The position numbers and the translations under genes are program-made. From assembly GCA_036399015.1 (NCBI GenBank), contig DASWNW010000106.1, positions 16,011-80,010 of the forward strand: a stretch of DNA of 64,000 bases. Reading direction: 5' to 3'. Of the stretch, positions 32,118-40,766 are shown in pieces; within the stretch, counting starts at the first letter, position 1, and each line of letters opens with the position of its first letter. Source of the DNA: QHVT01 sp036399015. GTDB taxonomy: Bacteria > Acidobacteriota > Thermoanaerobaculia > Gp7-AA8. Below the pieces are notes generated by a model, which was not told the DNA's origin, ran no database searches, and saw only the letters and a program-made list of their open reading frames with translations.

Positions 32118-32976
32118 ATTCCGCGCGCAGCGCCTGGAGCAGTCCACGAATCTCCCCCACCACCTTCCCCGGAATCGCCCAGGGATGCCGCAGGTGCCAC
32201 TTCGTGAGCACGTTCCTGCGCATCCGGCGGGCGACGTACGGCCAGAACTGCGGGACGTGGCGGCGGGCAAAGTAGTAGTCGCCGAAGGAGTGGACGGGGG
32301 AGGGGCTGACACGGTGGTCGCCGAACGCGCGGACGCCGCCGCCCGGCGCCTTGAGGTGGCGGATCGACGCGGCCGGCTCGTAGCGGATGCGGCCGCCGGC
32401 GGCGACGACGCGCAAGGCGAGGTCGCTCTCGAAGCGGTAGGCGACGGCGGTGAAGCGCTCGTCGAACCCGCCGATCGAGAGGATGCGCTCCCGGTCGACC
32501 GAGAGATTGCCGGCCATGACGTTCTGCACGTCGCAGGCGGTGTCGTGGGTGAAGCGGAACTCGAGGTCGCGCACGTCGCCGCCGTGCAGCGCCTCTTCCT
32601 CGAAATGCCCCGGCTCCTCGCCCGGCTGCAGCACCTGCCCCACCACCGCCCACACGCCCGCCTCCCGCAGCGCCGCGGCGTGCGCGGCGACCAGTCCGGG
32701 CGCCGGGATGATGTCGTCGTCGAGGAAGAGCACGTGCCGGCCGCGCGCCTCGCGCAGGGCGGTGTTCATGGCCCGCGGGATGGACGGCGCGTCGAGGCGG
32801 ATGACGCGGATCGCGTCGCCGAACGACCGCAGCCGCGCCGCCACTTCGGGCGGATGAACCGGCGTCTGGTCGACGATCACGATCTCGCTCGCCCGCACGT
32901 CGAGCGCGAGCAGGAAGGCGATCGTGTCGCAGAGCACCGCGCCCCGCTCGTACGTCGGGATGGCGATCGTCAGCAT
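32116..32976 (-). CDS. GT2 glycosyltransferase
   Basis: 286 residues, GT-A fold. TIAIPTYERGAVLCDTIAFLL and EIVIVDQTPVHP at the N-terminus, then the metal-binding VLFLDDDIIPAPGLVAAH (a DDD motif) and the acceptor-side MAGNLSVDRERILSIGGFDERF. A C-terminal PSPVHSFGDYYFARRH stretch may contact the membrane. Overlaps the upstream GT4 by 7 nt. Confidence 0.9.
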   Translation of the reverse strand: MLTIAIPTYERGAVLCDTIAFLLALDVRASEIVIVDQTPVHPPEVAARLRSFGDAIRVIRLDAPSIPRAMNTALREARGRHVLFLDDDIIPAPGLVAAHAAALREAGVWAVVGQVLQPGEEPGHFEEEALHGGDVRDLEFRFTHDTACDVQNVMAGNLSVDRERILSIGGFDERFTAVAYRFESDLALRVVAAGGRIRYEPAASIRHLKAPGGGVRAFGDHRVSPSPVHSFGDYYFARRHVPQFWPYVARRMRRNVLTKWHLRHPWAIPGKVVGEIRGLLQALRAE

Positions 32977-34214
32977 GTCGCTCGCAGCGCCTCCAGCACG
33001 CCCGCCACGCCGCGGCGGTAGTCCCAGTTCGCGATCAGCTCCCGCGACCGCCGCGCCATCCTTTCCCGCAGTTCCCGGTCCTCCGCCAGCGCGTCGAGCT
33101 GCGCCGCGAGCGTCTGCGCGTCGCCCGCGGGGAAGACGAAGCCGTTGTCGCCGTGCCGCACGAGGTCTCCGCTCGCGCCGGTGCGGTCGCTGGAGATGAC
33201 GGGCAGCCCGGCGGCCATGGCCTCGTTCACCACCAGCCCGCGCGGCTCGTAGGTCGACGGCAGCACGAGCACGTCGCCCGCCGCGTAGTGCCGCGGCAGC
33301 GCGGTCTGGTTGACGAAGCCGGCGAAGTGCACGGTCAGGCCGCGCTCGCGCGCGAAGCGCTCCACCTCCTCGCGCAGCTCGCCGTGACCGAGGATGAGCA
33401 CCGCCGCGCGGTCGCGGTGGCGCATCGCGTCGACGGCGCGGAGGAGCGTCATCGGGTCCTTGCGCGCCACGAGCTTGGCGGAGAAGACGATGAGGAGGTG
33501 GTTGTCTTCGGTTCCTCGGTTCCTCGGGGTTCCTCGGAGTTCCTCGGTCATTCTCGGAGCAACGTCCCCCGAGGAACCCGAGGAACCCGAGGAACCCGAG
33601 GAACCGAGGAATCGCGCCCTCATCTCCCGCCGCTCTTCCGCCGTCATCGCGCTCGCGGTGGCGAAGCGCTCGTTATCGATGGCGAAGGGGACGGAGAAGA
33701 AGCGCCGCTCGTCGGCGCCGTAGTGGCGGTAGTAGTCGCCGTTGAGCGCGCCGCTGACCAGGAAGGCGTCGGCGGAGCCGATGACCGTGCGGAGGAAGGC
33801 ATCGCGGAGCGCGCGTCGCGGCGGCGGGAAGCTGCTGTCGCCGAAGAGCATGACCGGCGTCCCGCTCATGCGGCAGGCGGCGATGCCGAGCAGCGAAGTC
33901 ACGGTGCCCCAGCCGAGGAAGAAGATCGCGGCGTCGAAGCGTCCGAATAGGAGGCGCGGGACGATGCCGGGATTGATCAGGCGCGTGTAGCCGTCGCCGA
34001 AGCCAAGATTGGGGAGGAACGTGTGCTGGTATCCGCCGAGGAGGTCGAGATCCCAGCGCACGGCGACCTGCATGTCGGCGTCGTGGTAGGTCTCGGCGCC
34101 GGCGCGCGAGCAGTAGAAGACTTCCAGGTCGAGCTCCGGCGCGGCAGCGAGCAGGCGGAAGAAGGGTGCCTGGTACTGGATCACGTGGGACGCGACGAGC
34201 GCGACGCGGTACAC
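32970..34214 (-). CDS. GT4 glycosyltransferase with a low-complexity in-frame repeat insert
   Basis: 414 residues. The N-terminal domain (YRVALVASHVIQYQAPFFRLL) and the C-terminal domain with IVFSAKLVARKDPMTLLRAV and STYEPRGLVVNEAMAAGLPVI (the E-x7-E pair) are complete. Between them, residues about 201-232 (GSSGSSGSSGSSG, then a charged RMTEELRGTPRNRGTED) are encoded by the short-tandem inverted repeat at 33509-33611. The insert is in frame and sits in the inter-domain region. Overlaps the upstream GT39-like gene by 34 nt. Confidence 0.88.
   Translation of the reverse strand: MYRVALVASHVIQYQAPFFRLLAAAPELDLEVFYCSRAGAETYHDADMQVAVRWDLDLLGGYQHTFLPNLGFGDGYTRLINPGIVPRLLFGRFDAAIFFLGWGTVTSLLGIAACRMSGTPVMLFGDSSFPPPRRALRDAFLRTVIGSADAFLVSGALNGDYYRHYGADERRFFSVPFAIDNERFATASAMTAEERREMRARFLGSSGSSGSSGSSGDVAPRMTEELRGTPRNRGTEDNHLLIVFSAKLVARKDPMTLLRAVDAMRHRDRAAVLILGHGELREEVERFARERGLTVHFAGFVNQTALPRHYAAGDVLVLPSTYEPRGLVVNEAMAAGLPVISSDRTGASGDLVRHGDNGFVFPAGDAQTLAAQLDALAEDRELRERMARRSRELIANWDYRRGVAGVLEALRATC
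33509..33611. repeat. Short-tandem inverted repeat inside a glycosyltransferase gene
   Basis: Left arm GGTTCCTCGGTTCCTCGGGG..., right arm four tandem GAGGAACCC units. The same design as the intergenic heptamer/octamer inverted repeats, but with 8-10 bp units, and placed inside a coding region without breaking it. Confidence 0.85.
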
Positions 34215-35470
34215 GCGCTCATGCTAACAAGCATCAGCGGGAGCCACGCCGCGACCATGTAGCGGTTGACCATCCAGTTCAGCACGAGGCCGATCAGCAG
34301 CGTGCGGGCGATGACGAACGTTGCGCAGACCGGCCGCCGCCGGAGGCCGTAAAAGAACGCGACCACCAGGGCGAGCTTGAGCAGCAGCAGCGCGCCGATG
34401 AGCGGCCGGCGGACCGCGCGCGGCACGAACGACAGCGCGTGCAGCAGTTGCTCGTTCGTCTCCGTATTGAGCCAGAGGTGCACCGTGTGCCAGAGGCGCG
34501 GCACGACGACGGCGAGGAAGGGATGCTCCTCCTTCCGCCGGCGCGCGACCTCGGCGAACTCGCCGTCGAGCTCCCACGTCAGCCCTTCCCGCCGCACCCG
34601 CTGGCGCAGGAGCGTGATCTCGCGGCGCTCGGCCTCGTCGGCGAAGGCACGCTCCGGCAGCTCGCCGGTGGTGTCTCGCTGGTCGAGGCCGTAGACGAAG
34701 TCGTAGGCCTCGTGCTCGGTGCCGGTCCAGGAGTTCGCCCATGCGAACGCCCCCTCGTTGTAGATGCGCAGCGGGCCGAAGGGAGAGAGGGAGAGCTCCC
34801 CGGTGAAGTGGATGCGGTAGGCGTACTGCACGCCGAGCACGAGGAGAAAAACGGCCGTGGCTTTCGTGGCGTCGCGCCAGCTCCAGCGGCGGAACACCGC
34901 CGCGGCGACGGGGAACGGCACCACCGCCAGCATCTCCGGGCGCAGGAGGAACGTGCAGGAGAGCAGCGAGCCGGCCGCGATCTTTCCCCGCTCGAGGAGG
35001 AGCAGCGCGAACATCGCCACCGAGGCGTTGAGCGACTCCGGCGAGATGAGCGAGGCGTGCGCGTACGGCCAGGGAGCGAGGCCGAAGATGACGGCGGCGA
35101 CGAGCAGCATGCGCGGGCTGAGAGCCCGGCGCTCGAGCGAAACGAACGCGCACCATACGGCTGCCGCGATGAGCAGGAACTGCACGGCCGTTACGCGCCG
35201 CCGCAAGCCGTCAATTTCAAAGTCGCCGAGGCTCACCACCGCGACGAAGAGCGGATAGCCGGGCGGGCGCCAGTCGGAGTTTCCCCCCTCGCCGCGCACG
35301 GCGGCGAAGTGAGCGGCCGTGGCGCGGGGGAAGGCGCCGTGCTCGACGAAGTAGCGCGCCTTCTCGACGTAATACGGCTCGTCGCCGCGCGCCGGACGGG
35401 GAGGCTCGAACGCGACCAGCGCCGCCTGCAGCGCCAGCAACACCAGAAGGATGAGCCGCCCCTTGGTCAT
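34181..35470 (-). CDS. Integral-membrane GT39/PMT-like glycosyltransferase
   Basis: 429 residues from the ATG at 35470. About nine to ten membrane helices. After the first helix comes GDEPYYVEKARYF, with the acidic D30/E31 pair in the first periplasmic loop typical of GT39/GT83 polyprenyl-phosphate-sugar transferases, and GNSDWRPPGYPLFVAV. It would use a lipid-linked sugar on the periplasmic side to modify polymer or protein. The 3' end overlaps the next gene by 34 nt; the 5' end is ATGA-coupled to the upstream GT2. The long open frame continuing upstream is not used. Confidence 0.75.
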   Translation of the reverse strand: MTKGRLILLVLLALQAALVAFEPPRPARGDEPYYVEKARYFVEHGAFPRATAAHFAAVRGEGGNSDWRPPGYPLFVAVVSLGDFEIDGLRRRVTAVQFLLIAAAVWCAFVSLERRALSPRMLLVAAVIFGLAPWPYAHASLISPESLNASVAMFALLLLERGKIAAGSLLSCTFLLRPEMLAVVPFPVAAAVFRRWSWRDATKATAVFLLVLGVQYAYRIHFTGELSLSPFGPLRIYNEGAFAWANSWTGTEHEAYDFVYGLDQRDTTGELPERAFADEAERREITLLRQRVRREGLTWELDGEFAEVARRRKEEHPFLAVVVPRLWHTVHLWLNTETNEQLLHALSFVPRAVRRPLIGALLLLKLALVVAFFYGLRRRPVCATFVIARTLLIGLVLNWMVNRYMVAAWLPLMLVSMSACTASRSSRPT

Positions 35471-36351
35471 CGCCGCAGCAGCAGCGAGGCCCATGCCCGC
35501 CAATGCAGCGGGTCCCGCTTCACCGCCTCCGCGAGATACCGCCGTCCTTTCGTGTTGCGCTCGCGCAGCAGGCACTTGCCCATGAAGTAGAGCGCCGCCG
35601 CCTCCCCTCGCTTCGTGCGACGCGGCGCCGTCACCTTCGCCGCCTCGGCCAGCAGTGCCGCCTCGTCGCCGCCGTCGCGCAGCTTGACCGCCAGCGCGGT
35701 CAGCCGCAGTTGCGCGTCGCGGCCGCCGGCGCTGATGCTCTTCTCGTCGAAGCGGCTCTCGTACAGCACCTCTTCGGTGACCGCTACGGGTCCGCGCGCC
35801 GCGAGGCGGATCCAGAGGTCTAGGTCCTGCGCCAGCCGGAACTCCGCGCGGTAGCCGCCGGCGGCGAGATACGCGTCGCGGCGGAACATCGCCGAACCGT
35901 GCACGATCCCGTGCACGCGCGACGCGTCGTGCTCCAGAAGGCTGCGGCGGATCTCCTCGCCGTCGCCGCGCGTGACGTAGAGCGTGTCGCCGTCCGGATC
36001 GACGAAGCGCGACGCGCAGGCGGCGAGCACCGCGCCGCCGTCCAAAAGCGCAAGCTGCCGCTCGAAGCGCCGCGGCAGCGAACGGTCGCCGGCATCGTGG
36101 CGCGCGATCGCTTCGCCCCGCGCCTCGGCGCAGCCGCGGATCAGCGCGCGCGTCAGGCCGGTGTTGTCCTGCGCGAGCACGCGCAGCCGCGGGTCGCGCA
36201 CGTCGCGCAGGATCGCCGCGGTGCGGTCCGTCGAGCCGTCGTCGACCACCAGCAGCTCGAACTCGCTGAAGGTCTGGGTGAGGATGCTCTCCAGCGTCGC
36301 CGCCAGCGTCGCCTCGCCGTTGTAGACCGCCATGACGACCGACAGTCTCAT
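35467..36351 (-). CDS. GT2 glycosyltransferase
   Basis: 294 residues from the ATG at 36351, within the upstream stop (ATGA). RLSVVMAVYNGEATLAATLESIL and LLVVDDGSTDRT are the donor-binding motifs. The expected DxD is represented by IARHDAGDRSLPRR (D-x2-D) near residue 93, followed by SAMFRRDAYLAAGGYRAEF. The C-terminal 60 residues are helical and basic. A normal-length GT-A enzyme; the specificity is unknown. Confidence 0.9.
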   Translation of the reverse strand: MRLSVVMAVYNGEATLAATLESILTQTFSEFELLVVDDGSTDRTAAILRDVRDPRLRVLAQDNTGLTRALIRGCAEARGEAIARHDAGDRSLPRRFERQLALLDGGAVLAACASRFVDPDGDTLYVTRGDGEEIRRSLLEHDASRVHGIVHGSAMFRRDAYLAAGGYRAEFRLAQDLDLWIRLAARGPVAVTEEVLYESRFDEKSISAGGRDAQLRLTALAVKLRDGGDEAALLAEAAKVTAPRRTKRGEAAALYFMGKCLLRERNTKGRRYLAEAVKRDPLHWRAWASLLLRR

Positions 36352-37268
36352 CGCAGCCGATCCGAGAGGCAGGCCAGGCGCCCGGTGAGCGACCAGCCGA
36401 AGAGGCGCGCCGCGGCGGCGTACGCGCGGAACTGCAGCCGTCCGGCGTCCTGCGACGCCTCGCGCGCCAGGTCGAAGAGCATGCGCGACTCCGCCGGGAG
36501 CCCCGCCGCGCCGCACTGCCGCGCCAGGAGGAAGAGCTCGCGCGCGTAGTGCTGCATCTCCGGCGCGGCGTTACCGATGCCGGCGCGCCGCGCGTGGCCA
36601 TAGATCGCCGCGTGCGCCCGCGCCCGGTCGCGCAGCACGACCGGGTTCATCCCTTGTCCGGAGAGCCGCTCCCCCTCGTGCTGGCGGAACGTGCCGACGG
36701 TGCCGTCGACGTAGTGAAGCCGGACGCCCATTGCGGCGATGCGGGCGTCGTACTCCCAATCCTCCTCGTTCACCAGCCGGAGCCAGGGGCCGGCGCGCTC
36801 CACGACGTCCGCGCGGTAAAGCGCCGCGCCGGTCTGCCAGATGCGCGCGTGCAGCATGGCGGGGAACATCGTCTCGAACGGCGCGCCGGTGCCCTCCTCG
36901 CCGCGCATGCGGCCGTACGACACGCCGCACTCCGGATGCGCGCGCAGCCCCGCGACCTGCAGCTCGAACTTGTGCGGGTCGAGGAGGTCGTCGCTGTCGA
37001 GATACTGGATGAACTCTCCGCGCGCGGCGAGCCGCCCCGCCTCGCGCGCCGAACCCACGCCACCGTTCTGCTGGTGGATGACTCGCACCACGTCGTGCTC
37101 CGCCGCCAGTGCGTCGGCGACCGCGCCGGTGTCGTCGGTCGAGCCGTCGTCCACCACGATGATCTCGATCGGACGGTAGGTCTGCGCCAGCACGCTCGCC
37201 ACCGCCTCGCGCAGCATGCGCGCCCGGTTGTAGACGGGGATGATCGTGGAGACGAGCCCGCTCTGCAT
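36348..37268 (-). CDS. GT2 glycosyltransferase
   Basis: 306 residues. VSTIIPVYNRARMLREAVASVLAQTYRPIEIIVVDDGSTDDT and IQYLDSDDLLDPHKFE (DSDD metal site) are classical GT-A motifs. The acceptor region has LVNEEDWEYDARIAAMG (ED-W catalytic base). First gene of the minus-strand run 37268 to 27918, with a repeat (37290-37375) as its upstream region. Confidence 0.93.
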   Translation of the reverse strand: MQSGLVSTIIPVYNRARMLREAVASVLAQTYRPIEIIVVDDGSTDDTGAVADALAAEHDVVRVIHQQNGGVGSAREAGRLAARGEFIQYLDSDDLLDPHKFELQVAGLRAHPECGVSYGRMRGEEGTGAPFETMFPAMLHARIWQTGAALYRADVVERAGPWLRLVNEEDWEYDARIAAMGVRLHYVDGTVGTFRQHEGERLSGQGMNPVVLRDRARAHAAIYGHARRAGIGNAAPEMQHYARELFLLARQCGAAGLPAESRMLFDLAREASQDAGRLQFRAYAAAARLFGWSLTGRLACLSDRLR

Positions 37269-37289
37269 CGAGCGTGAGTATCGCTTGAA

Positions 37290-37375
37290 AGTTGCGCGTT
37301 GCGCGATGCGCGTTCCGCGGGCCCTCCCGCCGGGCGACGAGTCGCGAGCAACTCGTCACGCGCAACGCGCAACTA
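37290..37375. repeat. Inverted repeat built of GTTGCGC heptamers
   Basis: Left arm GTTGCGCGTTGCGCGATGCG, centre CGCCGGGCGACGAGTCGC, right arm ACGCGCAACGCGCAACT. It separates the divergent GT2 and GT4 genes and carries the TACAAT box of the latter at its edge. Confidence 0.85.
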
Positions 37376-37379
37376 CAAT
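37374..37379 (+). promoter_or_regulatory. -10-like TACAAT six bases before a start codon
   Basis: TACAAT ends 6 nt before the ATG at 37386, so transcription would begin at or next to the start codon. No ribosome binding site fits in the gap. It lies at the outer end of the inverted repeat. Confidence 0.5.
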
Positions 37380-37385
37380 CCCCGC

Positions 37386-38642
37386 ATGCGCCTCTTCATC
37401 GCCACCCCCTCCCACTACCTTCACGGTGGTGCGGAGCGGATCCTGGAGGCGCTCGCGCGCAAGCTGCCGCGGCGCGGCATCGACGTGACGTTCGGGCTGG
37501 CGAAAGGGGCGCGCTTTCACGATCCCGACCGCTTCCGCCGCGCCTTTCCCGAGATGCGCGCGGTCGACGTCGACGGCACCAGCGGCACCGCCTACGGCCG
37601 CCGCCGCGCGCTACGGCGGGCGATCCTCGCCGCCGATCCCGACGTCGTGCTGAACGTGCGCATGTTCGACGCGTATCCCGTCTGCGCCGCGCTGAAGCTG
37701 GAAGGACACCGGCTGCGCCTCGCGACGACGGTGCAGGCGTTCGAGACCGAGTACCTGGTCGACCTCGCGCGCTACGGCGGCTTCGTCGACGGCGTCATGA
37801 CGAGCGGCGAGTGGATCGCGCGCGCCGTGCGGCAATTCACCACGGTCCAGCATGTGGTGAGCATTCCCGGCGGCATCGCGCCGCCGCGCCGCCTCCGTAC
37901 GCCGCACGACGGCCCGCTGCGCCTCGGCTACGTCGGGCGTCTCGAGCAGGTGCAGAAGCGCATCCTCGACCTGCCGCTGCTCGCCGAAGAGCTGCAGCGG
38001 CGCGGCGTGCCGTTCACGCTCCGCGCGGCCGGCTCGGGGAATGAGACCGAGGAGCTGCGCAGGCGGATTCCGTCGCTGCGGTACGACAGCTGGCTGACGC
38101 TGGAGGAGCTGTACGAGCGCGTCTATCCGGAGCTCGACGTCTTCGTGCACTTCGCGGAGTGGGAAGGGCTGACCATCGCGCCGCGCGAGGCGATGGCGCA
38201 CGGCGTCGTCCCGGTGGTCTCGCGCTTCGCCGGTGCCGAAGACTTCATCGACGGCGTGAACGCGCTCACGTTCCCCATCGGCGACGTGCGCGCGGCGGCT
38301 GACGCCATCGAGCGGCTGCACCGCGACCGGACGCTGCTCGAGCGGCTGTCGCTCGCCGCGCGCGGCTCGCAGATCGGCGTGCGCTCCGAGGAGGGAGCGA
38401 TCGACGCGTGGGAAACGCTGCTGCGGGGGACGCTGCAGGTGCCGTCGCGGATCGGCGCGCTCCCCGAGGCGCCGCGCGACAGCGGGCTGCTGACGCGGCT
38501 GCACGTGCCGGCGCCGCTGGCCGAGGTGGTGCGGCGCATCCGCAAACGCGAGCATGACGAGCCGGGGAACGAGTGGCCGCACTGGAGCGGCATGCCCGAC
38601 GCGCGGCTGGAGCGGGAGCTGCGGGAGTGGGCGAAGTCATGA
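37386..38642 (+). CDS. GT4 glycosyltransferase
   Basis: 418 residues from the ATG at 37386. GT-B fold: RLFIATPSHYLHGGAERILEALARK, then LRLGYVGRLEQVQKRILDLPLLAEEL and FVHFAEWEGLTIAPREAMAHGVVPVV (E-x7-E). A roughly 80-residue tail rich in charged helices follows. The stop overlaps the next start (ATGA). The box at 37374 makes a leaderless message likely. Confidence 0.9.
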   Translation: MRLFIATPSHYLHGGAERILEALARKLPRRGIDVTFGLAKGARFHDPDRFRRAFPEMRAVDVDGTSGTAYGRRRALRRAILAADPDVVLNVRMFDAYPVCAALKLEGHRLRLATTVQAFETEYLVDLARYGGFVDGVMTSGEWIARAVRQFTTVQHVVSIPGGIAPPRRLRTPHDGPLRLGYVGRLEQVQKRILDLPLLAEELQRRGVPFTLRAAGSGNETEELRRRIPSLRYDSWLTLEELYERVYPELDVFVHFAEWEGLTIAPREAMAHGVVPVVSRFAGAEDFIDGVNALTFPIGDVRAAADAIERLHRDRTLLERLSLAARGSQIGVRSEEGAIDAWETLLRGTLQVPSRIGALPEAPRDSGLLTRLHVPAPLAEVVRRIRKREHDEPGNEWPHWSGMPDARLERELREWAKS

Positions 38643-39598
38643 GCCTCCGCCACCGCCTCGGCGCGCTCGTGTACGACTGGCCCCGTTTCCTCCGCCACAT
38701 CGCCGGCGACTGGACGCTCATCCGCAACCGCAACGAGCGGATCTCCAGCGACGGCCGCGGCGTGCGCTGCGACTGGATCTACAGCTCCGACCTCCATCTC
38801 GCGAACGTCCATCCCGCCACGGCCCGCCTGCTCATGCGCCGCGCGTTCCGGCAATGGCCGCTGAACCTGCGGGAGGAGCCGGTCGCCGTGTCAGCGTCGC
38901 CGGAGGTTTCGTTCCTGATCGGTCATCGCGGACTGGAGCGCCTCCCGAACCTTCTGAGCACGCTGAAGAGCGTCGCCGGACAGAGCGGCGTGGCGGTCGA
39001 ATGCATCGTCGTCGAGCAGTCGGCGGAGCCGCAGATCGCGGACGCGCTGCCGCGATGGGTGCACTATCTCCACACCCCGGTCGCGGCGGACTACGACTAC
39101 TGCCGCTCCGCAGCCTTCAACGCCGCGGCGCATCGCGCGCGCGGGTCGATCCTGATCGCGCACGACAACGACATCCTCGTGCCGGAGCGCTACGCCGACG
39201 AGATCGCGGCGCGCGTGCGGGAAGGGGCGCGGTTCGTCGACCCGAAGCGCTTCCTCTTCTACCTCGACGAGCGGCAGCGCGTGACCACCGTCGGGCAGAA
39301 CCTCAAGGGCGGCAGCATCGCCGCGACGAAGGAGGCCTACTTCGCGATCGGCGGCTTCGACGAGGACTTTGTCGGCTGGGGCGGCGAGGATCTGGAGTTC
39401 TGGGAGCGGGCGCGGGAGCACGGCGGCGTGTACGAGTACGGCTACCTGCCGCTCGTGCACCTCTGGCATCCGGCGCAGAAGGGGAAGGTCGAGCAGGCCA
39501 CCGCGCCGGCGCAGCGGCGGTATCACGCCTTGAAGGACATCCCGGCCGCGGAGAGGATCGCGCGGCTGCGCTCCACGAACTTCTCGAACGAGAAGTAG
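38639..39598 (+). CDS. Glycosyltransferase with GT7-type C-terminal domain
   Basis: 319 residues from the ATG at 38639. After an about 95-residue helical N-terminal part comes a GT-A core (EVSFLIGHRGLERLPNLLSTLKS, CIVVEQS, LIAHDNDILVP) and the galactosyltransferase-like motif GGFDEDFVGWGGEDLEFWERA, which is the GT7/chondroitin-synthase type GWGxED block. This suggests transfer of Gal, GalNAc or GlcA. The 3' end overlaps the convergent next gene by 76 nt, which is long for two real genes. Confidence 0.87.
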   Translation: MSLRHRLGALVYDWPRFLRHIAGDWTLIRNRNERISSDGRGVRCDWIYSSDLHLANVHPATARLLMRRAFRQWPLNLREEPVAVSASPEVSFLIGHRGLERLPNLLSTLKSVAGQSGVAVECIVVEQSAEPQIADALPRWVHYLHTPVAADYDYCRSAAFNAAAHRARGSILIAHDNDILVPERYADEIAARVREGARFVDPKRFLFYLDERQRVTTVGQNLKGGSIAATKEAYFAIGGFDEDFVGWGGEDLEFWERAREHGGVYEYGYLPLVHLWHPAQKGKVEQATAPAQRRYHALKDIPAAERIARLRSTNFSNEK

Positions 39599-40557
39599 TC
39601 GAGGCCGGGCGGGATGCGCCGTTCGCCGCGCGCCAGTGCCTCCACGATTGCCGCCCGCACCTCGGCGGGATTCGTCGGGTCGACCAGCAGTCCCAGCTCG
39701 CCATTGCGCAAGGCCTCCCGTCCGCCGTCGATCTTGCTGCCGATGACCGGCAGCCCGCAGGCCATCGCCTCGAGGAAGACGAAGCCGAAGCCCTCGCCGC
39801 GGCTCGGCATCACGTAGACGTCGGCGAGGTTGTAGAGATCGGGCTTGTCGCGCTCGTCGAAGAGGCCGGTGAAGACGACGCGGTCCGCGACGCCGAGGTC
39901 GCGGCTCCTCTTCTGCAGGCGCGTGAAGTCGGTGCCGCCGCCGGCGATCATGTAGACGACGTCGGGCGGGAGGTCGTGGAGGACGTCCAGCACCTCGTCG
40001 AAGCCCTTGTAGCGCTCCTGCGACTCGAGCCGGCCCACCGTCAGCAGCACCCGCTTGCCTTCCAGCCGATAGCGGTCGACGAGGTCGCGCCGCTTCGGGC
40101 GGATCCCGTAATGCTCGAGATGCACCGCGTTCGGCAGCACGTACGCCGGCCCGTCGTAGCCCGACCAGCCGAGGAGGCGATCGCGCGTGAGGGCGCTGAC
40201 GGAGAGGATGCCGCGGCACTTGGCGAGCGGCGCGCGCCGCTTCTTCCACGCCTCGATGCCGTGGACGACCAGCAGCGGATGGTCGAACGCCACGACCGGC
40301 AGGAGGTTCATGTGGCCGCAGATCACCAGGTCCGGCTTGGAGCGGCGGGCGGCGGCGATCGCCTTCAGGTACGCGAGCGGATTCTTCGCCGCCTCCGCCA
40401 CGAACGTCACGTGCGGCGGGACGTCGCGCACCGGCCCCCGTACGACGCGGGGGATGACGGTGATCGGCTCGCCGATCGCGGCGCAGAGCTCCCGGTTGAA
40501 GAGGGCGATGCCGCCGTGGCCGCCGTACGCGTCGGTGACGAGGAAGACGATGCTCAC
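39523..40557 (-). CDS. GT4 glycosyltransferase
   Basis: 344 residues from GTG 40557. SIVFLVTDAYGGHGGIALFNREL opens the acceptor domain; VLLTVGRLESQERYKGFDEVLD, GGGTDFTRL and SRGEGFGFVFLEAMACGLPVI (E-x7-E) form the donor domain. The start lies in the first copy of a 20 bp direct repeat (40553-40572). The repeat arrangement shows that this GTG once overlapped the asnB stop as GTGA before an element was inserted. The open frame continues through the element but is not expected to be used. Confidence 0.9.
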   Translation of the reverse strand: MSIVFLVTDAYGGHGGIALFNRELCAAIGEPITVIPRVVRGPVRDVPPHVTFVAEAAKNPLAYLKAIAAARRSKPDLVICGHMNLLPVVAFDHPLLVVHGIEAWKKRRAPLAKCRGILSVSALTRDRLLGWSGYDGPAYVLPNAVHLEHYGIRPKRRDLVDRYRLEGKRVLLTVGRLESQERYKGFDEVLDVLHDLPPDVVYMIAGGGTDFTRLQKRSRDLGVADRVVFTGLFDERDKPDLYNLADVYVMPSRGEGFGFVFLEAMACGLPVIGSKIDGGREALRNGELGLLVDPTNPAEVRAAIVEALARGERRIPPGLDYFSFEKFVERSRAILSAAGMSFKA

Positions 40558-40766
40558 GCGAACGCCTCCCACCGCTGTTGCCCCTCGCCCCGCTTGCGGG
40601 GAGAGGGTGGCGCGAAGCGCCGGGTGAGGGGACGGCCGTCGAGGGATGAGCGATCCCTCATCCGGTCCTTCGGACCACCTTCTCCCCTCAGGAGGGGAGA
40701 AGGGCAACGGAGTGTCGCCCACCGTCGTGGCGCGAAGCGCCGACCCCTCACGCGAACGCCTCCCAC
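40553..40766. mobile_element. Palindrome-rich inserted element flanked by a 20 bp target duplication
   Basis: The exact 20 nt CTCACGCGAACGCCTCCCAC is present at 40553-40572 and 40747-40766. The 174 bp between them are a mosaic of hairpins: CCCCGCTTGCGGGG, GGCGCGAAGCGCC (twice), GAGGGATGAGCGATCCCTC, GGTCCTTCGGACC and TCTCCCCTCAGGAGGGGAGA, with outer TTGCCCC and GGGCAA arms. It resembles the GGGGAGAGGGTGGCGCG-type intergenic repeats common in several proteobacteria. No coding capacity, so it needs an outside transposase. Confidence 0.8.

Noticed and set aside
40573..40746. Insertion sequence with transposase
   Set aside because: Only 174 bp, no coding capacity; kept as a non-autonomous palindromic element.
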